A stretch of DNA of 64,000 nt from Thelonectria olida (taxonomy: Eukaryota; Ascomycota; Sordariomycetes; Hypocreales; Nectriaceae), in NCBI GenBank assembly GCA_020736575.1, contig JAGPYM010000015.1, positions 434,001 to 498,000 on the forward strand, read 5' to 3'. The notes under the pieces are model-generated. The model did no database searches, was not told the origin of the DNA, and saw nothing but the letters and a program-made list of their open reading frames with translations. The stretch's first letter is position 1. Each line of letters starts with the position of its first letter. Below, piece after piece: positions 20,739 to 31,915 of this stretch. The position numbers and the translations under genes are program-made.

Positions 20739-22187
20739 GGCTGAGGAGGAGTTTTGAGAGTGAAGTAGTTGAACAATGAATGAATAGATGTGATTTGAGA
20801 CTAGGTAAGCTACATATCCAAAAGGAGGGCGACGCGTCTATTTAATACCCTCCTCCTACCTTCACTTGTCGCCTCCTTCGCATCTACTACACTCAACTTG
20901 CATCCTGCTTCTCCTCTTGCTTCAGAAATTCTTCGGAACGTCGGCACCAGCATTTCTCAAGGTTTCGCCTGACTGCTGAGAAAGTTGCCATGAGGCATAT
21001 GTGCACAAGGTGATCTGCATAGTTCAAAATGAGAAGCATTCCGGACTTGCTATAGTTGCCGTAGTGAAATCATGCGTAGGATGCCAACACGTTCTCTTGC
21101 AACATGTTCGCATTGGTTCTCCCGTGGGATGAATGCAGATATAAAGTTTCGTATAAGCTCCAGTTGACAGCGGTTCATAAGAATTGACAATATACCCGCA
21201 GGGGTCCCAATTCCTTCGAGCCCGTGCCTGGGGCGTTTCGGCATTCATTGCCGTGTAAGCGAGAACGTCTTTCTAGCGTCTTCCTTAAACTATGTAGCTT
21301 TTAGGTTGGCTTGCCGAGAAATAGTATGATTTCAAGCTGACTTGTACCAGCCTCCCACGTTGCCAAACTAATAGGTTCCCTCGTTTGCTTGCGAGTTGCT
21401 TCGGGCTGTGATGGAAGTGTTCAAGTTCATGGACTAAGCCTACCGAATCTCGTAAGACCTAAGTCTAACTAACTTTCTAAGAGTAATTTCATTTCAAATT
21501 TGCAGCTCCATCATGACAATTCTCTTGATCCTTCAAGTATGCCTTCTCTACCCCAGGTCTAGCTCGAGCGGTCCAGCTGGAGTTCATGGGCATCTTGTAC
21601 GTTCTTATGACTACATTAGCCATTGTTTGTCGAGCTATTCATCTTGCGTAGATTTTACATGATTCCAAGTTGCAACATACAAGTCGCGAGAAGGCAAGTC
21701 TACATCAACCAACAGGTTCTTCGAAGAGCCTGAACAGGTAGAGTTTCAACCCTACCCTAGAATAGCCTCTTAGTTGCCGGTGCCGGGACCCGAGTAGAAG
21801 CTAACATCCATGTAAATCTAGTCTTCGTTGACCATGGCCAAGCCTCATGACTTACATGCTGCATGACTTTGAGTTTCACCCGAGACCGAGATTCAAGGAC
21901 TGGTGGTAGCATTGAGAGCAGGTATCATGACTGAACGAATCATTGGATGACTCTCATCTCGTGTCTCACATCAAGACTTCATTCGTTCACCCAGTCATCA
22001 CTATGACTTTGTAGCGGGACAATCGTACCATGGAAGCTTACTACCGCCAACTGGGTTGTGGCTAGGAAACTATAAAGAGACAGCAAGGAGCACTATCATA
22101 TGGCAATACAAACTCCTCATTCTCTCACTTAATTACAACAGGCACCCTGCTTATACACCCCGCAAACACTTCGCCCACACAACAACA
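20739..22187. other. 1.4 kb intergenic stretch between two divergent secreted-protein genes
   Basis: Contains the promoters of both flanking genes: TATTTAATA near 20839 for the left gene and ACTATAAAGAG near 22069 for the right one. A loose inverted repeat (GAACGAAT near 21933 / ATTCGTTC near 21981) is visible. No gene supported. Confidence 0.4.
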
Positions 22188-22668
22188 ATGAAGGTCCTCT
22201 CGCTCGTCGTCCTCGCCCTCAGCGGCAGGTAAGTCACACGCTACCGAGAACCAAGACCGCTCTAACACCTCTTAGTGCTTTTGCCCGTAAGCACCACAAC
22301 TGCGGCTGCAATGTTCGAGGCAACTACAATGTCGAGTTGAGCCGAGCCGCTTGCGCGCTCTGGGGTGCTACCCAGATCAACACCCACTTTGGTAAGTACT
22401 TACTCTCATCATCGAGTCATGCCCTTGGGTTTTGAGCTCCAATATTTCCGTTATGTGACCTTTGCTAACCTTGGCCAGATGGTTACTCTGTAGGTTCAAC
22501 ATTGTCACAAGGGTGCTGCCTTATTGTGAAACTAACGGCAAGCAGTGCATCGACAAGGGAATCGGTCGTGGCATCGATGGAGAGCCGTTTGAGCTTACTT
22601 GCAAGGAAGCTTGGGACGTCAGCTTTGGCGGAAACCGAAATGATGTCCTCGGAAACTGCTGGCACTAG
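22188..22668 (+). pseudogene. Small secreted cysteine-rich protein gene with a broken third exon
   Basis: Exon 1 (22188-22228) and exon 2 (22276-22391) splice cleanly and encode a signal peptide followed by a His/Cys-containing mature start (CGC, then a Cys about 20 residues on). After intron 2 (acceptor at 22477-22478) the frame reads only a few sensible residues. The coding signal then continues in a second frame near 22494-22522 (VQHCHKGAA) and in a third from about 22522 to the TAG at 22666 (YCETNGKQC ... LTCKEAW ... GNCWH). None of the AG acceptors in the interval restores phase. Two single-base insertions within about 40 bases explain the pattern. It may be a decayed effector, or a sequence error. 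Confidence 0.5.
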
Positions 22669-23329
22669 ATGCCGGCTGCAACAGTTCCCACTAGCGGCGC
22701 ATTTGTTCAAGCTTCTGGTTCTCTCATCAAGTACACACATTTCACCTTCTTCGGGAGATAGCCTAGGTTCTAGGATATAGCCTCTTTGTTATTTGAATAT
22801 ATGTTGTAGGTAGCTGCCTGTCTTTAGTTACTCCAATCTGCTGTTCTTTTGGTGCGATGGACTTTCACTTGTGAGTCTATTGTCGGAGGTCTAATATGTC
22901 TGCTCGCTAAGGAGGCAACCACTCGCAATTATGTCTGAAATGCTAAAACTGGTAATTGCTGAATGATTGACCTTCCATGGGAAAATCTGATTACTCTTTC
23001 GGACCGCCAACAAACCGGACCATCAATATCTCGATCATCGCAACAACAAAGACACACAACCTGTACAAGCTAGCTTCGCTTGCCTACCAAATTGAGGGTG
23101 ATGAAATCAATTGTCTACGAAATAGAATACATGATGAAGAATGTGATAAAGTAACTGTCCCTCTTTTTGGCAACGTAGTCCTGCTACCTTTTCTGTGTCA
23201 ACGCTCGCTGTCAACACCCCGGCCTGTCTACAATTATCTCGAAATGATCGACATGCGACTCGTCCCGATTCTTTCACCGAACACCTCATCCTCCCTACAT
23301 CTTTCTTCCGTCCCCTTATTTTTAACCTC
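22669..23329. other. Intergenic stretch between convergent genes, nothing recognised
   Basis: 3' flanks of the broken secreted gene and of the expansin-like gene. Short frames only. Confidence 0.4.
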
Positions 23330-24141
23330 TTAGACGTAGTTCGCAGTAGCTGTTGTCACCTGGCCAGACTTCAGAGCAACGTCCTTCACAATGACACTAT
23401 CACCGGCAACGCTAGTAACACGAACCCAGGCGGCATCGTTGGGAAGGGTTCCATCCAAGGCAAAGATGTTGTAGTTGTTCAGCCTGGTAGCTTTCCAAGT
23501 TGAACCTTGATCACTGCTGACCTCGAGCTTGGCCGTGCGCAGTCGAGCGTTCTGGACGGTTGCGGCAAACCAGTATTTGGAGGCACCGCCGTGCATGTGA
23601 ATCTGCAGAGGGGTGGTTTTGGCGATGGGACAAGTAACCCACTGCCATTCAATGCCGTCGACACCGCCACCTGAGTAACCATTGGTTAGTTTCGACCAGG
23701 TTGCCGGCGTCATGTCAAGATGAGTCGCATTTCCGCCAGTAAGGTTAGTGACCTGGTCCAATTGTGAGTAGTTGCCTGCAAATACAGAGGCTGAAGTCTG
23801 ACCATGACAGTAATCTTTGTGCCCTTGTAGCTGACCTCGATGCAGCCACCACAGTTGGTACCGTTATTCCAAATATCTTCGGAAACACAGGTCGATCCAT
23901 CGACAGCGTCGGGGAGGTCGTAGTCGACAAAGCTGCAAGCTCCATCCTGCCAGCAGTCCTCCTCAGTGCAGGAATCGCCATATCGGGTTCCAAGACCAAT
24001 GAAAACTTCGGATTTCACGGCGGCCGAGGTCGTCGATTCGGAAGTAACCGCAGAAGAAGTCTGTTGACGAGCTGGGCACGCTTTACCAGCAGCTAGGGAC
24101 GCCAGCATCAAGCTGGAAGAGAAAAGTTTGGGGAAAATCAT
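23330..24141 (-). CDS. Expansin-like secreted protein
   Basis: Two exons, 24141-23803 and 23752-23330, across a 50-bp GT-AG intron; 253 residues. A signal peptide covers about residues 1-18. A Ser/Thr linker leads to a double-psi beta-barrel domain (about 45-150) with the Cys pattern DSCTEEDCW and the HLDMTP motif near 124-129, which holds the Asp equivalent to the plant expansin D1 catalytic-type residue. The second domain (about 155-253) with PLQIHMHGG and tryptophan-bearing strands resembles the expansin D2/CBM63 module. These proteins loosen cellulose-containing walls without hydrolysis. The start at 24141 is preferred over an in-frame ATG further upstream because it gives a proper signal peptide. 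A TATAAATG lies about 115-125 bp upstream. Confidence 0.88.
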
Positions 24142-24256
24142 TGTGAAGAATGAAAACAATATGAATGAAGGAAGCAAGGAAGAATGAGCTTGAGACGAAA
24201 GGTAAAGACGGAGTGAGACGAGTAGCATTCTTCATCTTGGGCCGTGGTGAGTCTCG

Positions 24257-24264
24257 CATTTATA
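24257..24264 (-). promoter_or_regulatory. TATA box of the expansin-like gene
   Basis: TATAAATG on the minus strand about 120 bp before the ATG at 24141; spacing is typical of fungal TATA promoters with a leader of some 80 bases. Confidence 0.4.
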
Positions 24265-25549
24265 CGGCTTTTCCAGCCCGTCGTAATATCAGACAAACAA
24301 AACACGCACCTGATTACAGACTGACTCTCTACTTCACACGCGCTTGTTTCTACGGAAGCCAAGTGGAGAGAGCTTGTTTGAGGTAAATTTGCGGCTGGTA
24401 GCAATTGTCCTTTTGGACATTGCTACCACGACACAATTCGTCAACTATTTCGTCTGAACGGATTGAGATGACAGTGATGTGCCGATGAGCCGAATGTTTA
24501 CAGTTTGCAGGGTGTTAGAAGTGGTCTGTCACCGAATTTTCCGAGAAAATAAACCATGCGGGCCGGGGTTTTATATGGATTACGGAGCGTCGCTTCGAGA
24601 CTGACGTTTCAGAGTCGTGCAGGACTGCATGGACGTGCACAAAAAGGAGAACAAAAGGACAAACATGATCAGATGTGTTTGTACCCCTGAAACGGCCTCT
24701 TGACCATGGGCCATTCGGATCCGGATAACGGGGGAGATCCGGAGAACATGCTAATACGGACTCGAAATATGAAGCAGGGCCCATTTGCCATATGCATGTC
24801 GAGAACGGTCGGGTATCATGAGAACAATACCTACACTGCCCGTGGCGAGACCGCGCCGCTGCTTGAGGAAAACTTCCGCCATAGCTACAAGATGTGAGAA
24901 ATAGTAGATATAGTGACGGAATACAGGAGTACCTGTACCCGCGACCACTTGTTCCAAAGTTGCAAGAGAGAGTCTCGACTTGTCGGACGACTCGGGCTCA
25001 AGTGGGACCATGCTTGCCAAGTTTCGCATCGCCAAACCCTCCCCGGGGGCTGGAGATCCGCAAGGAGCCACCGATGGGTGATGACGGGGCATCTCAAGCG
25101 GACACATGATTGCAATAAGACAGGTGAGAATGAAATGGAGGCTGCGGATTGGGGAATCTTCGCAGCCATGCCAAGCCCATGCGATGGCCAGGAATGAGTT
25201 CTATTCCCAGCGTGTATTACGCGTTATTTGGAAGGTTTGCGAGGCAGTTGACCAGAAGCGAATTGGCTGGCTATGGATCTGACGAATATTCCAGGTTAGA
25301 AGGGTAATATATTTGAGAGCAGTGAAGAAGGAATCTAATGTGCCTAGTACATAGGGAAGAAAAGAGCCGGGAAAGGGCATGCTACAAAAAATGTGTTACT
25401 AAGAAAAGTATGGTGACCGATTTTACACCCTGACCGCTGGGTTGGTCAGTTGATACTCTCGAGTGTCGTAGAATGCCAGTCCTGCCAAGCTTCCCTGAGG
25501 AAGACGAAGCTATGAAGACCTACTCCTACTTCTCCGGCGAAGTTCCGCC
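24265..25549. other. 1.3 kb intergenic stretch, nothing recognised
   Basis: Upstream of the expansin-like gene and downstream of the opsin-related gene. Frames are short and overlap on both strands without domain features. Confidence 0.45.
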
Positions 25550-26403
25550 CTATCGGACACCTCGAAATTCACTAAAGTCGAGTTGGAGCTTGCGGAAATC
25601 CCAATTCCGCGACAAGATCAAGAAGCCCATGCTCACTCCTGGCAACAAGAGAACGTCGAGAATCCCGAAGAATATGAATCCGCTCGTAACACTAATGACA
25701 TTGCCACCGTCGCTCAGGCCAAACGTAATGGGATACAGAAACCACAGGAGATTCACCCACGCGGACAGGATAATGTAGTCTCGACTGATCCCGAGGACTT
25801 GGGCCGATTCACGACTCTCGTTGACAGTGCTCATTGCCAGGATGATGTACCCGAACGTGCCAAAGGCGAAGAATCCCCACTTGTAGCTTGTGGTAGTGTA
25901 AGCAGCGGCGAGGTAAGTGAGGACCCAAAACCAGGCGATGAAGACGTTGAGGACAATGGTAGTCCACGAAATGCCCGAGAGAAGACCCAGCGACAGAACA
26001 ATCGCTGGGAAGGAGACGGTCCAGTTGATGTAGCGTGCGTAGAAGATTTGGCGGGAGGGCTCGTCGGCCTGCTCAACGGCACTCCAGCCCAGATCGGAAG
26101 CTTGCGCGTAATATGTAGCAGCTCCGACCAGGAGGGCCATGGACAGAGTATAGTTGAAGACTCTCTTGCTCTCTGGGGCGGTGAAGGAGGGGACTAAGCA
26201 GGCAAACTGCAGAAAGAGATGCGTCAGTGGGCAGGCAGGAAGAGGGCAGTTTTCTGCAGCTCTGGCGGAGAACTTACAAAAGAGACAATGTAGATGGCCG
26301 TGACGGCCCAGAGCCAGTTGGACCCATGTTCAGACAGGAACTCGTCAAGCCCAACTGGGGGGTTGATGTCGAGAGCGTCGTTTCCTCGGGGCACGAAGTG
26401 CAT
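25550..26403 (-). CDS. Opsin-related seven-TM protein lacking the retinal lysine
   Basis: Two exons, 26403-26278 and 26206-25550, across a 71-bp GT-AG intron; 260 residues with seven hydrophobic segments. It aligns to fungal microbial-type rhodopsins: helix C reads RYINW (100-104) where proton pumps have RY.DW, so the proton-acceptor Asp is Asn103. Helix G reads GILDVLLLP (223-231), where retinal-binding opsins carry Lys four residues after the Asp; here it is Leu230. Without that lysine retinal cannot form the Schiff base. It therefore belongs with opsin-related proteins of the Hsp30/Yro2/ORP-1 group, which are plasma-membrane proteins often induced by stress. A TATAAA lies at 26528-26533 about 125 bp upstream. 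Confidence 0.88.
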
Positions 26404-26527
26404 TGCGGTTTCGGGATTATCTTAATGATATTTGATGATGTGGTCTCTTTTTTTGAGTATTGACAAGTTACTAGGACTATCTGCGGCTGTGGTTTGAGAT
26501 TGCGATGCTTGAAGAAGAGGCTGAGCC

Positions 26528-26533
26528 TTTATA
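26528..26533 (-). promoter_or_regulatory. TATA box of the opsin-related gene
   Basis: TATAAA on the minus strand about 125 bp before the ATG at 26403. Confidence 0.4.
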
Positions 26534-27310
26534 GCTGCCATGCCCTCAATAGACATTACAACATCGCTCCATTGCGCTAGTTGGTGTAGATCAGCTTCAT
26601 CTCGTGTTCATCGAATAGGCATACATAATGCGGGAGCGTAGGTCTTCCTGTCAAGGTCTAGGATGGGTTTAAAGAAATCATTACTCCGAGCTGAAGCTTG
26701 GAATTGTAGGTCGGCTAAACAAAATATCCGCACGATTGGTGGTTTTCGGAAGTACCAAGCAAGCCCATGGCCCCTGTTCGGAGTATCTTTTTATCCACGG
26801 CCAGCACTCCTGGATATTCTCAAGCCAGGGTTCAGTAGATCTGGCCATCAAGTCAGGTTTCATCACAGTATTTTAGAGTCTAACGTAGAGATCCTGCCAC
26901 AGTTGTTGCCGCCCATAAAGAGGCAACCATCGAGCATGACTTAACAACAAGGCGAGCGTCCGAGCCGGAATCAGTGAGTACGATGATATCAGCCCAAGAT
27001 ATGGCTACGGTAGATTGTCGAGTTGGTGAAATCTGCTGCCGACTGGGCTTGAATAGTATTTTACTTCTCCAAGTTACAGTAGAATCACTTCCAAACCAAG
27101 CTTCCCTCTTGTCAGCAAAGAGCCCTTAGACATGCTTATCACCGGTGCCGGGATATGGTGGGATGATTATTAATTCTACCATCAACATCTTACACACTGG
27201 GAATGGGCAGCACACCCGGACATTGCGGAAATTACGACAGGAGTCAGAGTAAAATCCGAGTTGCCTAAGATGAAGCTCGCCCTTTTTCTTTCATCTTTCT
27301 CGTAGCGATT
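26534..27310. other. Divergent intergenic stretch, nothing else recognised
   Basis: Separates the opsin-related gene (minus) from the Zn2Cys6 gene (plus), so it holds the promoters of both. No gene or repeat supported. Confidence 0.4.
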
Positions 27311-29228
27311 ATGACGCCTAGCACCGAAGCCGAAACGCCCTCATCGATCGCGACACTTGGGAGACAACGCTCCAGAGCCGCATGTGAAGAGTGTCGACGT
27401 CGCAAACTGCGCTGTGACGGACTGCAGCCAAAATGCGGTGTCTGCCGAGCTTCGGGCTTGACATGCGAGGTAACATCACGAGATACCCGGGGACCGAAGA
27501 AAGGTCACCTCAAAGCGTTGAAAAATCGAATTCTGGAGCTTGAGGCAATGTTGCAGAGCGGTGATAACGACCAGCGTCCACAGCAGCAACAGCAGAATCG
27601 TACTCGATCGAGTGACACCACTCTCACAGTACCATCGGGCGATGTCTCAGCTACTATGGGAGCTAGCCTCACTCAGACTTGGGTTCCACCAACGACAGCA
27701 TTCCCTTCGGAGGTTGAAATATTCCTTTCAGGCGCTTCTATTCCCGATTTAGGCACGTTCTCAGCGTTGGACTCGAACATAGAGATGTACTTGACGGATG
27801 TAATTAAAGCGGAACTGTAAGAGGCGATGCTCTAAAACGAGTAGAAGGGGACTGATCTGTTTACCAAGAGACCAACTCTACATGGACCGGGTTCATTCAT
27901 CCATCCCCATTATACATCAAAGGCGTTACTTGTCATGGTCCAAGTCCAGCACCAAGACGCGATCGCGGACTTGCCTGCAACTGTCCATGTGGACTCTGGT
28001 CACACTGTTCTCAGCGCAGTTCCAGCACATGACTGACCAATTGTACCAGGAGACGAAGAAGATGCTGGAAACTTTCACTGGTGAGGGAAACGGAGACACG
28101 GGTTGTGACACGGAGCTCGTACAAGCATGGGTGCTTACCGCGGTATGCGAGTCGATGCGTGCCGACCACCGACAGGCGTGGATGACGGCTGGGCGCGTGT
28201 TTCGCTTGGTACAGGCCATGCGGCTGCATGAGATTGACAGCCCTAGGAGCCAGTCAGCCATATCCGCAGTTGACAGTGGTGGAGACTTCATCGAGACGGA
28301 GGAGAAGCGACGTGTGTTCTGGATGGCCTACCTTCTCGACCATCTCTTTAGCATGCGCAATGACTGGCCAGTTACATTGAACGAGCACGTGGTAGGAATA
28401 TCAACATTACATTTCACATGGCCAGTGTGCTTATGATTCGCAGATCTGCACCCGCCTCCCAGCACCAGACATGGAGTTCCTGAGCGGGCAGCGCGTAACA
28501 GGGGCCTTCTTGTCTGAAGCCATCACGGAGCCCAATTTGCATGTGCGCTCTGCATTCAACGAATGCTTAATCCTGGCTACTATTTCTGGACGCAGCTTGT
28601 TGCGTGGCCAACAATCAAACATCTCCAAAATATTCGGGGGCCAGGCATCCGATTTGCCAGAGCAGCGTCGTTGGCTAGACCACATCCTCACAACCAGACT
28701 CCAGGTCTTGTCGGAGTGTTATCCGTCACCTGCCGAAGCTAACGATCCGCTGCTGTTGTTCGCCCATGTCTTAGGCCAGGCCACCGTCGTCTACTATTGC
28801 AAAGGGATTATGGAGACAGTGTCAAGTCCAGTAGAGGAAGTGGGATCCGAACCCGACGTCCTGGAATGGCAGCAGCGGGCTTCGAGTGCCAGCACGACCA
28901 TTATTCGCTTCGCTAAAAGACTGCGTGATTTACATTACTCCAAGGCACGCGAGCAACTTTCAATGTTCAGGGAGGCTTTACTAAACGACTCGACCAGATT
29001 CATCCCCTGATGCCTATCCCCTTATTTATTTGCGGCGAATTCCTCTACGAAAACAGGTTCCGGCAGGAGTCGTTCCTGACCTGTCTCAGGGAGCTGGTTG
29101 ATGTTTTTCGCCAGCTCGCGAATGTCAATAACCATCAGCAGAGTTATATGGATCTATTATCACGGTCATGCATCCCTACGTCTGCTAAACTCCTCAATAA
29201 TAGCGCCACATCACTGCCGCTCAACTAG
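27311..29228 (+). CDS. Zn2Cys6 fungal transcription factor
   Basis: Four exons: 27311-27816, 27869-28391, 28444-28944 and 28998-29228; 586 residues. The last intron uses a GC-AG pair (GCACGC donor; a TACTAAAC branch-like sequence just before the acceptor) and is needed to join LHYSK to IHPLMPIPLF, a block typical of the family. The zinc cluster has Cys at 25, 28, 35, 42, 45 and 52 (CX2CX6CX6CX2CX6C). A short coiled-coil-like stretch follows at about 65-80, then a Gln run near 88-95. The fungal transcription-factor middle homology region spans roughly 180-400 (EEKRRVFWMAYLLD near the centre). It is nuclear; targets are unknown. It faces the opsin-related gene across a shared promoter region. 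Confidence 0.88.
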
Positions 29229-30091
29229 GTGAACAGTTGGATTGTTTTGACTTTCATTGAGTCGCCCGACCACACGGGTTGGGCTCGAGTGACAAAAGAG
29301 AGGCCTTTGGGACATGAATACATCGGCCGCAGACGTTCACATCCAATAGGGGGATTTCATAGCGTTATGCCACCGACAGGGACCATTTGACTCCCTGTAC
29401 CCGATCCCGATCCGAAGGCTTCGGAAGACGGGCTAGGAGCCGACAGTGAGCCCTCACTGTCAGGAATTTCTAGTGCAAAAGCTAAGCCTTGCCTGTTAAA
29501 AGTTCAAGCTAATAGACAACCTATCACTGTCGGATTTTCCCCACGGGGTCAATCATTGACTGAGTCGTTGAGGTCGGGTGGTTTCCAGGTTGCGTGTACT
29601 CTCGTGCGGCCGGTACAATGGCACTATTGACACCGGAAGACAACCATCGTTTCAACCGCAATACTGTCATTGGGCGTGAAGTGAATGTTACATTGAAATA
29701 AACCGTACAATAAACACCTGCTTTCTGTTTATACGTGGAGAAATATCAGTCTGCGCATGCACTGTCATCTTGCTCTTTATGCGGATCACTAGCTAAGTTG
29801 TAAGTGCACACAGTTGTGTGCTCTGTCGTGCCGTAGAACATCCATCTTCAAGGCCCTCGTTGGCGGGGTTCTTGCGTGAGATATTTTTGAATTCTTCCGG
29901 ATAGCTGCTTGCGATGCTACTACTGTGGCGCCTTTGTTAGCACAAGCTTGAGGAACGTTGCGCTCTTGTCATATTAAGAACGGCGAGGTGTACCTGGAGG
30001 CGTTGGCCATCTCAAACACGCCACGACAACGTCAAGTCGCATTTTGATGAAAGCCTTCAGCATGTTCAGATATCTATCTGCCTCTAAATAT
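29229..30091. other. Intergenic stretch between convergent genes, with short palindromes
   Basis: No gene. It contains the near-perfect palindromes GACAGTGAG-CC-CTCACTGTC at 29442-29461 and TCCGAAG/CTTCGGA at about 29411-29425. As the flanking genes converge, these are more likely 3'-end or transposon-derived than promoter elements. Confidence 0.35.
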
Positions 30092-31915
30092 TCACTTCAA
30101 GTAGAAGGCCAAGTTCTCACCCTTCACCTCTCGAATCGTCAGTCCATTGCCCATGAAGCTAAACCGATTACGCCCGTTGTACTCGAAGTGGAAGTCCTCA
30201 GATCGAAAGCTCTCCAAAATCTCCTTGTAATGCAAAATGCTCCCGGCGTACATGGCTGTCACCCGCCCATTTCCATTCTTGTACCACGATTGACAACCGC
30301 TCGTCCAGACGGTCTTCTTCATAAACTCTTGGCTGTAGACGTTATAATCATCAGTCGCTTCAGAGCTCACAGCGACGGATCTAGTCAAGGTCAGTCTTGG
30401 TCTCTCCACAAATCCGGTCACATAAAGGCGTTGGTTGAAGAACGTACTTGATATCCTCACAAGAAATCTTTCGACACCACTTCAGAATCCAGTCTGCCGT
30501 CCACTCCATAACCGCCAAGAGACTTCCATGTCCCACTGGACAGTTCGGGCCGTTGAAGATGAAGTAGTTTGGGATGTTCGGTGCGCAGATACCGAAATAG
30601 GCCTCTGGATTCTCGCTCCACTGCTCAGAGAGGCGGATGCCGTTCTTGCCTCTCAACTCCCAGAAGGGGCAAAAGCTCACATCAAAGCCAGTTGCGCAGA
30701 CAATAACGTCGAATTCTTCGGTTGAATTGGCTGTCTTGATGCCCTTCTGCGTAATCTCCTGGATGTGGCCAAACTCCACTGAGACATTCGACGCCTGAAG
30801 AGCCTCCAAATAGCCATCGCCGGGACTAAGGCGGCGACACCCAACCTTCCAGGAGGGGATGAGCCTGGCGCAAAGTTCAGGGTCGTGGTTGAGACGCTCT
30901 TCCATGTTCTTCTTGAAGCCTTCGTAAACGGCTTTTTGTTCGGGACTGTCGGCCACAAGAGCATAGAAGAATTTGTTGAAGCCGTGCTCGATTTCCCTTT
31001 GCATCGCCCTCAGTGTTTCGGGGTGGTCTCGGAATGACTGTTTCTGCTCTTCCGTATACTGGAAGTTCTTACCATCGGGTGTGAACTCGGCTGCGAAGTT
31101 CGACGAGATCCAGGTGGGACTGCGGATGTAGTTGACAATCTTGCCTGCAGCTGGTTGCATCTTGGGTACCATCTGGATGGCAGAAGAGCCATTGCCGATC
31201 ATTGCAACTCGCTTTCCGGTCCAGTCTAATGTTTCGTCCCAAGATGCGCTGTGCAAGAGCTCTCCGCGGAAGGAGTGAAGCCCTTTGATATCTGGCCATC
31301 GCCACTTATTCAGGATGCCTGAGCCGTTGATGACGACATCTGCCTCATCCCCCTTGATTTCTCCATTGATCTGCACTTTGATGGCCCATTTTCCTTTGGC
31401 GTCGTCCCAGATGGTGGACAAGACCTTGGAGTTGAGTTGCACACGTTCATCGAGGTTATACTTCTGCGTTGTCTTCTTGATGTATTCCCAGATCTCTGGG
31501 CCTCTGGCGTAGAAGGACGACCAATTGGGATTGGGCTCAAACGAAAATGTGTAGATATGCGCTGGAACCTATTGTGTGGAGTTAGCTCTGCTTTGTTACC
31601 CAGGGTTGACTTCTAGATGGGGACCAAATGACTGACATCACATGCCACGCCGGGATATCGGTTCTCCAGCCAAGTGCCGCCAACATCCGAGTTCTTTTCG
31701 TAGATTGTTAGGTCCACAAAGTCGTCCATGTGATACTCGTGCTTCCACTTGTATGCCACCATCAATCCAGCATAGCCTGCTCCAACACAAACCACCCTCA
31801 GCTTCCTCGGCGTGTAGACCGGCTGATCCGCCACGGGCGCCCAGTTATGACGGTTCTTGTCATCCTTGTGTCCATTCACGTGGCCGTTGACTTGTTGGTT
31901 GTTGGAGTTGCTCAT
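30092..31915 (-). CDS. FAD-dependent Baeyer-Villiger-type monooxygenase
   Basis: Three exons, 31915-31637, 31568-30448 and 30380-30092; 562 residues. The FAD motif VGAGYAG lies near 44-50. The Baeyer-Villiger fingerprint FxGxxxHxxxW(D) is present as FRGELLHSASWD at 193-204. The NADPH motif IGNGSSA is at about 217-223 and the ATG motif (CATGFD) is in the C-terminal half. Enzymes of this class use NADPH and O2 to insert oxygen next to a carbonyl, turning ketones into esters or lactones; substrates range from cyclic ketones to steroids and polyketides. The gene diverges from an esterase gene, which could hydrolyse the product. A Zn2Cys6 gene lies beyond the esterase. Confidence 0.92.

Noticed and set aside
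20034..20744. Long plus-strand frame (236 codons)
   Set aside because: Exact antisense shadow of the secreted Cys-rich gene; lacks a signal peptide and has skewed Gly/Arg/Val composition.
21933..21988. 8-bp inverted repeat GAACGAAT/ATTCGTTC
   Set aside because: Short arms and long loop; expected by chance at this scale.
25583..26197. Plus-strand frame of 204 codons
   Set aside because: Antisense of the seven-TM opsin-related gene; highly charged composition typical of shadows of membrane proteins.
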